Below the pieces are notes generated by a model. That model was not told where the DNA came from. It did no database searches and saw only the letters and a list, made by a program, of their open reading frames with translations. Shown one piece after another: positions 56,920 to 64,000 of a stretch of DNA of 64,000 nt. The position numbers and the translations under genes were made by a program. The first letter of the stretch is position 1. Every line of letters starts with the position of its first letter. This stretch comes from Crotalaria pallida (taxonomy: Eukaryota > Streptophyta > Magnoliopsida > Fabales > Fabaceae): the NCBI GenBank assembly GCA_037953625.1, contig CM075655.1, positions 23,578,001 to 23,642,000 of the forward strand, read 5' to 3'.

Positions 56920-57272
56920 TTGAGTTTGACTGAATCCTGTGTTGTTGTGGTGGGCCATGCAGACAATTCAGGCAAGGCCTTGAAGTTGCAGTGTTTTAGA
57001 TTGGAATCTTGGAAGTTGCTACTTTTTGGACTGAAGGAATGGAGGTATATGGAAAATCTTTGGTTGCAGCTCCTGCAAATGTTATTTATCTGTCAAGTAT
57101 TTTGGGCCATGATGGTCCAGTTCCTGTTCACAAATGCGACTGGGAATCTGCTGATGGCTGTGGTTTTAAGCGCAGACGGGATGCACAATTCCATCCTTCT
57201 CCTTTCGAGAGATCTTTCTCTGCTGTCAGTCCTATCTGCAGCCAAGTTGGAGATGGCATGGATATGAGCTAG
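56920..57272 (+). pseudogene. Unidentified captured coding segment in Pack-CACTA-2
   Basis: A frame starting near 56920 (SLTESCVVVVGHADNSGKAL) gives way to the frame of 57009-57272, which reads VYGKSLVAAPANVIYLSSIL, GHDGPVPVHKCDW and GFKRRRDAQFHPSPFERSFS and ends at a stop after QVGDGMDMS. Composition and Cys/His content look like real protein, split by a one-base frame change. I do not recognise the family. The continuity of DW with the Gly/Arg-rich tail suggests two exons brought together, by deletion or capture. Confidence 0.45.
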
Positions 57273-58329
57273 ATATATATTATATAACTGAGAAAAGACT
57301 TTGTTTTCATTTCCTATGTCTCTTTGAAGTTTTTTAATTTTCTATCGTATGAGTATCAATAACTGAACATTGAACAATCCTGGATTACTTATTGGTGGAC
57401 TTGATGTGTCCCCATCTGATGTAGGAAAACCTTATATTAGTATTACTGTAATTTAGTGTTTAAAATGGTTCCACTGTTTAGTAGGGATTTGAGCAGGCTC
57501 TGTGCACACCTTTATGACACTTAAATCGACTTGAGTTTCTTGCTTACCTTAGTGAGAATCAGAGTATTATGGCTGACTGCAGGGTGTTGTTTGGTCATTG
57601 CAATGCTTGAATTTAATTTGGACCTCAATGATGTGTATTTATATGGGCAATGTATTTAACCGTAACCCTTTTCTAACTGCCTTTCAATATCCTTGTGTAT
57701 CTGCAATCACAAGGCAGACCTATTCTAGTAGTATTCATTACTAATACTACTGTGATGTGTTATATTCTTTATGTTTGTTATCCTTTATCCTGTAGGAACA
57801 GCTTTTGGCTGAAAAATCTATTCAGGGTTATTTACATTGTTATATTGATAACCTTGGACTTCTGTAAGCTCATGATCTGTCCAGTGGAACAAAATTGTTG
57901 GTACATATCTGGGGAAACTGGTTTTGGTTTTACTGCCTAACTCTTCCTTTTTCTGTACAGTATTAGTAACTTGTGCAGGTCTTGAAGCATGTGCTATGAA
58001 GGAGCATTCAAAACATTTTTGTTGCAATACTGAATAAATTCTTACAATTTTGAAGTTCTCTATGAAGTGTTGATAAATGTCTTATTTTCTTAATGCAGGC
58101 TCAGGCATTGGTACTTTTGCTTGAGTGTCTCTGTCTTTGCTGAGGTTTGGAGAAGAGGACAGTAATGGAGCTGTAAAGAGTTCGAGATTAAGCTGGTGAT
58201 CCTGGCACTACAGAATGCCAAAAGATTTGAAGTAAGAACAGTTATGATAATGTTCATAGTAGTTGATACAAACACATAAAGGAAAGCTGAAAAAGTAGGC
58301 ATACCAACCCTTACTTTACATTACTCACT
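57273..58329 (+). other. Pack-CACTA-2 right interior, no recognised gene
   Basis: AT-rich DNA that may include the 3' untranslated region of the preceding captured segment. No supported exon. Confidence 0.4.
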
Positions 58330-58421
58330 GCAATATTACTCAGCTCATACTTAGCATGTATAGACTAATACTGTAAATCTTAAATTTTGCAACCTATTTG
58401 TAAAAATAAAAACATTATCAA
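58330..58421 (+). repeat. Direct repeat within Pack-CACTA-2 (copy 2)
   Basis: Partner of 55475-55567. Confidence 0.85.
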
Positions 58422-58496
58422 TGTGTGTATGAGATTTCTTTTTTAGTTTACTGAATATGTACCATGCATGCTGTCGGATAAAATAGAAATAGGCAT

Positions 58497-58844
58497 TTTG
58501 CGGCGGTTAAAACTGTCGCAATTGTTTTCAAAATATAAAGAGGCATCTTGTGGCAGTTATAAACTGTCGCAATTGTTTTATAAAAATATATAGGCAATTT
58601 GTGACGGTTATAACCGTCGTAAATGTTTTTAATGGAATTTCATATTTGCAATTTGCGGGGGTTTTGAACCGCCGCAAATTTTGCGTCAAAATTCTACAGC
58701 CGTTGTCATAACCGCTGCAAAATATGATTCCCGACGGTCAGCTCTGCGTGAGTTAGAGAACCGCCGCAAATATATTTTGCGACGGTTAAAACCGCCGCAA
58801 AAGACCTCCATAAACCGTCGCAATTTTCCCGTTTTTTTGTAGTG
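58497..58844. repeat. Right subterminal repeats of Pack-CACTA-2
   Basis: At least ten units of TTGCGGCGGTTAAAAC, AACCGTCGCAA and variants in both orientations. The left end has a shorter version at 51790-51830. Presumed transposase binding sites. Confidence 0.85.
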
Positions 58845-58847
58845 TTG

Positions 58848-60130
58848 ATTTAGGATGATGACTCATTGATTGTATAACACTGATTGGATTGAGTTTTAAG
58901 TTTTGTTAAGAATTGGTTATTTTAATAAACTGTTTTGGAATAAGTTATTAGTGAACTGACTATTAGCCTGTGAGATTTTTGAGCCTATACACTTGACAAG
59001 GGTATGTGATTTATATTGATTTTTGTGATTTAAACCCCTATTTCTTTCATGAGTGTGTTCACATTGATTTTGTGTTCTAGAACTTGACCGGTGACCATTT
59101 TGAGATTGATATTTGATTGCATGCATTAAGATGATTAAGGCACTTAGGATGTGTTTTTGTGGCCTTCAACTGATTTGATTGATTATATATTCCCTTAGTT
59201 GCCCATTTTGAGACTTATGAGATATTATAATTTTTCTTTGGTACCATGCATCTATTGTATTATTTTTGTGAGTACCTTGGAAATTTTGAATGAGCAATTG
59301 AGAGGAATGGCGAAAGAAAAAGTTAAAGTAATTGGTGAAAAGTGTTATGAGTTCTATTTCTCTTCCTAGTAAAAAAAAAAGAAATCATAAATGTAAAGGA
59401 ATAGAATAGAAGGAAAAATATTGAAAAAGAAATGAAGAATAAAATGTTCATGATGTGAGTGTGAGTCTTTATTTTATTCATTGCTCATTCATGGTTTTTG
59501 AGGGAAGCTTGCTTTTCTAAATATTTTTGCGAGTTAGCCTTTGTTTTATCCCTTCTTTCTTTTATCCCACCTTACACTTGTAGCCATGGTCTCATTACAA
59601 CCAAAATAAAGACCTTTTGATTTTTGTATGTATTCAATAATTTCAGTGGAGATTTAGGTCCATGGTCAAGCATATGGTAACACATTGTCATTGGATGAAC
59701 TTGAGTGAATTGTTATAACCCTTGGTACACATGAGAGATACACACAGTGAGGTTGAGAGTGTTCACTAGTTCTGGTTCTTTTCGAGTTTGTTTTTCTAAC
59801 CAGTTTTTGATAAAGTTAATGCTTGTGAATAAAGTGTCTGAGTCATGAGTCTGAAGTCTTAGATTAGGTGTTTGCATATTAACTTAGGAAATTGGTCTTG
59901 TATTCTAGAGTTTTTATTTTACTTTTGTCTGGGACATGCAAAATACTAAGTTTGGGGAGTGATTTGGGTCCAATATATAATGTTTTGAGCATGATTTAGA
60001 CTCCCTTTTACTATGGATTTGACTTGTTTCTCTTGTAAATTTAGGACTTTTTGTATAGTTTTTAGGAAGTTAGGTAATTTAGAATCCTTTGAACGTTTTG
60101 ATCCGTTTTGTGTATGTTTCAGGTACTTTC
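58848..60130. other. Unassigned DNA, possibly a Tat/Athila-type retroelement 3' region
   Basis: No long frame. GTGTTTTTGTGGC near 59150 and ACATGCAAAATACTAAGTTTG GGGAG near 59935-59960 resemble text found before the 3' LTR of Tat/Athila gypsy elements; that is recall of a style, not an alignment. Confidence 0.3.
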
Positions 60131-60139
60131 GGAGCTTAA

Positions 60140-60736
60140 ATGAAAAAAATAAGCTTGGCACCTTTAAAGGACCCTACGATTCCGTTTGTTGCTAATGATA
60201 CTCTAGAGTTTGATTATGAGGGTAATATGGTGCAGGCCAAGGTGGACTCAGTTTCGGTATTGAACTTGCGAGATATGGCGGTGGATAGTTTGTATTTAGC
60301 GAATGTTCACTATGAGGAGGAGAGGGGTGGAGTTGGGGTGCTTGCTGAGAATGATGTCAAGTCCTTTCGACCGAAGAGGATGAAAACATTGCTGTTTTTG
60401 CAAGGTTCTGGAGCAATTCCAAGGAGCTCACAGCAGGGTACAACGTCAAAGTTTAGGGGGAGGAAGCCAAAGGGTGTTACTTCTGTCAAACCTCTTGAGC
60501 TCTCTCTCTCAGGTCTTTCAATCCATGACTCAGGTATTGAGCATTGTAATGTTGTCTTAAGGCAAAAAGGAAATTTAGAGAAGGATGATGCTGCGGCTAA
60601 ACTGTTAGGCATTGGTAAGGCTGTTGGTTTAACTTTGCAGGGGGAGGATGAGGAGGTCTTGTCATGTTTAAAGGAGATGGATAAAAGAGATAAGGAAGCT
60701 ACGGCTTCTAGGAGGGAAAATATTCTAGTTAAATGA
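60140..60736 (+). CDS. LINE ORF1-like protein, probably 5'-truncated
   Basis: 198 codons, ending with TGA that overlaps the ORF2 ATG as ATGA (60733-60736). The product is polar and charged, with a basic stretch (FRGRKPKG near residue 105). Plant L1 ORF1 proteins usually have an N-terminal DUF4283 RNA-binding domain and a CCHC knuckle; neither is visible, so either the element is truncated at about 60130 or this is only the C-terminal portion. Identity is inferred from position before a clear ORF2. The overlap suggests coupled translation. Confidence 0.6.
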   Translation: MKKISLAPLKDPTIPFVANDTLEFDYEGNMVQAKVDSVSVLNLRDMAVDSLYLANVHYEEERGGVGVLAENDVKSFRPKRMKTLLFLQGSGAIPRSSQQGTTSKFRGRKPKGVTSVKPLELSLSGLSIHDSGIEHCNVVLRQKGNLEKDDAAAKLLGIGKAVGLTLQGEDEEVLSCLKEMDKRDKEATASRRENILVK

Positions 60737-61383
60737 ATATTTTGTCCTTTAATGTGAGGGGGCTAGGTGGGGTTGCGAAGAAAAAACGTATTCGTTCTTT
60801 AGTTCGTGCTGAGGGGATTCAGTTCTTAGCACTTCAAGAGACCAAACTTGAGATAGTAGACGGGCATACTTATGATTTTTTGTGGGGTGGTGCAGGTTAT
60901 GGATCGTGTTTTCACCCTTCTAATGGTTTGGCAGGAGGACTTATAAATATGTGGGATGAGTCTGCTTTTCATCTGGTATCTACTTTCTCAGGTGATGGTT
61001 TTCTTGGTAATTGTTTATTATGGCATCAGTCTGTTAATTGCTTCTTTGTTAATGTTTATGCTCCATGTTCTATGGATGGGAAGCGTAAACTCTGGAATGA
61101 CTTGAGGGAGTTGAGAATGTTGCATGGGGATGGTGTTTGGTGTATAGCTGGTGATTTTAATGCTGTGAGAAGGAGTTCTGAGAGAAAGGGAGTAAATGGA
61201 TTCTTATCCTCATCCATAGAAATGTCAGAGTTCAATAATTTTATTGATGATATGAATCTTACTGATCCACCTGTCTATGGTAAGAAATTTACTTGGATTA
61301 AGAAGGATTGCTCAGCTTGGAGTCGTATTGATATGTTTATGGTGTCAGTGGCTTGGGAGCAGGAGTGGGGGAGTGCTTCTTAG
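60733..61383 (+). pseudogene. L1-type LINE ORF2: apurinic-type endonuclease
   Basis: Starts MNILSFNVRGLGGVAKKKRI, with catalytic motifs LQETKLE, GDFNAV (about residues 140-145) and SRIDMF near the end. This domain nicks target DNA so that the 3' OH primes reverse transcription. TAG at 61381-61383 interrupts it just before FSDHCPL, the segment with the catalytic Asp-His, so the domain is cut from its last motif. The frame continues unchanged after the stop. Confidence 0.9.
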
Positions 61384-62664
61384 TGGGTTTTTTATAGAGA
61401 CTTTTCAGATCACTGTCCATTAATTTTGAAGCATGGAAACTATGATTGGGGTCCTAAGCCATTCCGCTTTAATAATTGTTGGTTGTTGGATCCTTCTTTT
61501 GAGCAGTTGGTAACTAATTCATGGATGAATAATGAGGTGGAGGGATGGTCAGCCTTTCGTTTGAAGGAGAAATTGAAACTTTTGAAGGTTGATATTAAGG
61601 CCTGGAACAAGGATGTCTTTGGTAATATTCATACCCGGATAGCTAAGCTTACGGAAGAATTGAGTGTGCTTGATGCCAAGGATGAAATTTCAACATTATC
61701 ACTAGAAGAGGTTGAGCAACGACGTTGTTGTATGGCTAATTTGTGGAACTTGGTTAATCAGAGAGATAGTTTGTTACAGCAAAAGTCTAGAACACGGTGG
61801 CTTACTGAAGGGGATGCTAACACCTCTTTTTTTCATGCCTGTATCAAAAGTAGGCGAAGAAGAAATTATCTAGGGGCTTTGAAGGTGGGGGAGCAGTGGG
61901 TTACAGCTGTTAATGATTTAAAAAATGTAATACAGGTGCATTACTCAAGCTTTTTTGAGGACACAAATTTCATGAGGCCTGTTCTTGATGGGGTACGGTT
62001 TGTTGAATTGAGTACTGCATCTAATGATTTTTTGGTCACTACTTTCACTGAGGACGAAATTCAGGCTGTGGTGAAGTCTTGTGATGGGAATAAGAGCCTG
62101 GGGCCAGATGGTTTTAACTTCACATTTTATAAGCAGTTTTGGGAGTTAGTAAAGGGTGAGGTGTGCATGATGATGTCAGAGTTTCATGAGAATTCTCAGC
62201 TGCCTACGGGATTCGGTGCCTATTTCCTTGCTCTCATTCCAAAGAAGGACTGTCCACAGAGGATCACGGATTATCGCCCTATCTCTTTACTTGGCAATTT
62301 GTATAAGGTGATATCTAAGGTACTTGCTGCTAGGCTAAAACAGGTTCTTGATCCTTTGATTTCACAAAATCAATATGCTTTTCTTCCGAATAGATATATT
62401 GTGGATGGTGTAGTGATTTTGAATGAAAAAGTTGATTATGCTAGAAAGTTTATGAAAAACTGCTTTATTTTTAAAGTAGATTTTGAAAAAGCATATGATT
62501 CTGTAAGTTGGAATTTCTTGGACTACATGTTAGGCAGGCTGAATTTCTCAAATAAATGGCGTAGCTGGATAAGAGCCTGTATTTTTTCTGGAAAATTTTC
62601 TGTTCTGGTGAATGGTAGTCCAACAGGTGAAGTCAATATTAAAAGGGGTTTGAAACAGGGTGAC
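61384..62664 (+). pseudogene. LINE ORF2: end of endonuclease and first part of reverse transcriptase
   Basis: In frame with the preceding piece: FSDHCPL, then RWLTEGDANTSFFHACIKSR, KSLGPDGFNFTFYKQFW, ITDYRPISLLGNLYKVISKV, QYAFLPNRYIVDG and FKVDFEKAYDSVSWNFL, which are RT fingers and palm blocks including the first catalytic Asp. It ends at KRGLKQGD where a frame change and TAG (62665-62667) fall in the conserved GDP motif, consistent with a small deletion. Confidence 0.9.
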
Positions 62665-62666
62665 TA

Positions 62667-64000
62667 GCTCCTTTTTTGTTCTTGGTTGTTGCTGAGGGTC
62701 TCACAGGTATGGTCAGACAGGCAATACAGCAGGGCAAATATGATCCTTTTCGGATTGGCACTTCTGAAGCTGTCGTATCTCTCCTTCAGTATGCTGATGA
62801 TACTGTGTTTGTGGGCGAACCATCGTGGAAAAATCTTTGGACTATCAAGTCAATTCTTAGGTGTTTTGAATTGACTTCTGGTCTAAAGGTTAATTTTCAT
62901 AAAAGTAGCATTATGGGTGTTAATGTTGATATGGCTTTTATGGACTCAGCTTCCTCCTTTCTAAATTGCAAAATTGGGAATATTCCTTTCATTTATCTGG
63001 GGTTACCGGTAGGTGATGATCCTCGGAAAGTGGGATGCTGGCAGCGTGTTATTAACATTGTTACAAACAGGTTGGCGAATTGGAAAGGGAGGCATTTATC
63101 TCTAGGAGGAATAATTGTGCTAATTAATTCTGTTCTAAACAGCTTGCCGGTATATTATTTTTCATGTTACATGATGCCCAAAAAGGTTCATCGTATTCTA
63201 GTTGCATTGAAAAGACGATTCTTATGGGGAGGCTCAGACGATAGAAACAAAATCTGCTGGGTTAGCTGGACCGATGTGTGTCGGCCGAAGGAAGAAGGTG
63301 GTCTTGGTGTCAAAAACTTAGAATGGTTTAATTTAGCTTTGCTAGCTAAATGGAGATGGCGGATGCTCTGTTCTAATGATGCATTATGGATGCAAATTTT
63401 GAGGGCCAGGTATGGTGAATTTAGACCAGCTACTTTATTTTCTGATCATGGTTCAGATTTTGACAGGGCCTCATGGTGGTGGAAGCATTTATGTGCTATA
63501 GGTGAGACTAGTAATTCGTTAGTCACTGGAGATTGGTTGGGTTCCCGGCTACAGCATGTTATTGGTAGTGGTGAGGATACTTCTTTTTGGTATGAGGTAT
63601 GGATAGGTGGAGATTTGTTGAGAAATTTATTTCCAAGACTATATCTTTTGTCTAATGATAGGTACAAGAAAGTGGCTGAGGTTTTCAATCACACATTGCA
63701 GCGGTGGAATTTCTCCTGGCGTCAGGAGTTTTTTGTTTGGGAGTCGGAGATGTACCAAGAGTTGTTGGCTTTGTTAGGACAAAAGAATTTGTGTCCAGGG
63801 GTCAGTGATTCATGGCGTTGGGAAGGCTCTAATGATGGTATTTATACGTCACGGGATGGCTATGCAATGATACAACACAGATGTGGTACTGCGAGTAATT
63901 TAGAAACAGGGTATATTCATTTATTCAAGGATTTCTGGACAGCTACAGTGCCTGCAAAGGTTAAGGCTTTCTCCTGGCAGTTGTTACTTGACAGGCTTCC
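62667..64000 (+). pseudogene. LINE ORF2: second part of RT and C-terminal region (runs off the window)
   Basis: From GCT at 62667 a new frame is open to the window end (about 444 codons) without its own start. It has APFLFLVVAEGL, the RT active site LLQYADDTVFVG (YADD at 62790-62801), IPFIYLGLPVGDDPRKVG, RRFLWGGSDDRNKICWVSW and, at the end, VPAKVKAFSWQLLLDRLP, the beginning of the zf-RVT region of plant L1 ORF2. Only one indel separates it from the preceding part, so the copy is fairly young but dead. Confidence 0.9.

Larger units (their letters stand above)
51757..58844. mobile_element. Pack-CACTA-2: CACTA-type transposon carrying several host gene fragments
   Basis: The right end reads ..GTTTTTTTGTAGTG, inverse CACTACAAAAAAAC; the left end CACCACCAAAAAAG is a slightly altered match. 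It is flanked by TTG at 51754-51756 and 58845-58847. Repeats of GCGACGGTT / AACCGTCGCAA lie inside both ends, many at the right. No transposase frame is seen in 7.1 kb. The interior holds plus-strand exon-like pieces with splice sites, including VHS and GAT parts of a TOM1-like protein. The altered left terminus may now impair mobility. Confidence 0.85.

Overview
This is plant nuclear DNA, most likely from a eudicot. It carries nested LTR retrotransposons, CACTA DNA transposons, a MITE, a tRNA-derived SINE and an L1-type LINE, together with plant gene fragments (SPA-like, TOM1-like) whose introns are still present. I see no intact host gene, rRNA, tRNA gene or CRISPR array. The species cannot be fixed from sequence alone.

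Layout. E1 (minus strand) is the outermost retroelement: 3' LTR part 6457-8458, internal region 8459-11076 with gag only, and 5' LTR 11077-14979 continued at 48934-51404. Its 3' LTR is interrupted by E4 (1-6456, plus strand). E4 is a divergent LTR that itself holds a MITE (89-278) and Pack-CACTA-1 (909-4636) with SPA-kinase-like exons. The E1 5' LTR is interrupted by E2 (14980-48928, plus strand, target duplication TTCAA). E2 has LTRs of about 6.7 kb around only 1.2 kb of internal, non-coding DNA, and a SINE sits beside the TATA box of its 5' LTR. The E2 3' LTR is interrupted by E3 (23951-43383, minus strand, duplication CCCAT), a decayed Ty3/gypsy element with 3.3-kb LTRs. E3 is in turn interrupted by E5 (28966-38382, minus strand, duplication GTATA), a young Ty1/copia element with nearly complete gag and pol.

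Right of E1, 51405-51756 and 58848-60130 are unassigned DNA, possibly an old retroelement 3' region. Between them lies Pack-CACTA-2 (51757-58844, duplication TTG), carrying exons of a TOM1-like VHS/GAT gene and other gene pieces. From about 60140 to the window end is a broken L1-type LINE.

How the parts relate. E1 has gag and no pol, and E2 looks like the E1 type with gag deleted, so both would need enzymes from another element. By-eye LTR divergence follows the nesting order: E1 about 1.8%, E2 and E3 about 1.1-1.3%, E5 about 0.6%. The least explained signals are three palindrome systems in LTRs: an array of short palindromes with varying arms around a fixed TCCCAGA-type centre (E3, E4), TAACCGGTTA pairs spaced 20-21 bp (E3, E4), and about 33 ACTCGAG sites confined to the non-coding parts of E5. 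All element boundaries rest on terminal motifs, target duplications, primer sites and comparison of the two LTRs; identity figures are hand counts.
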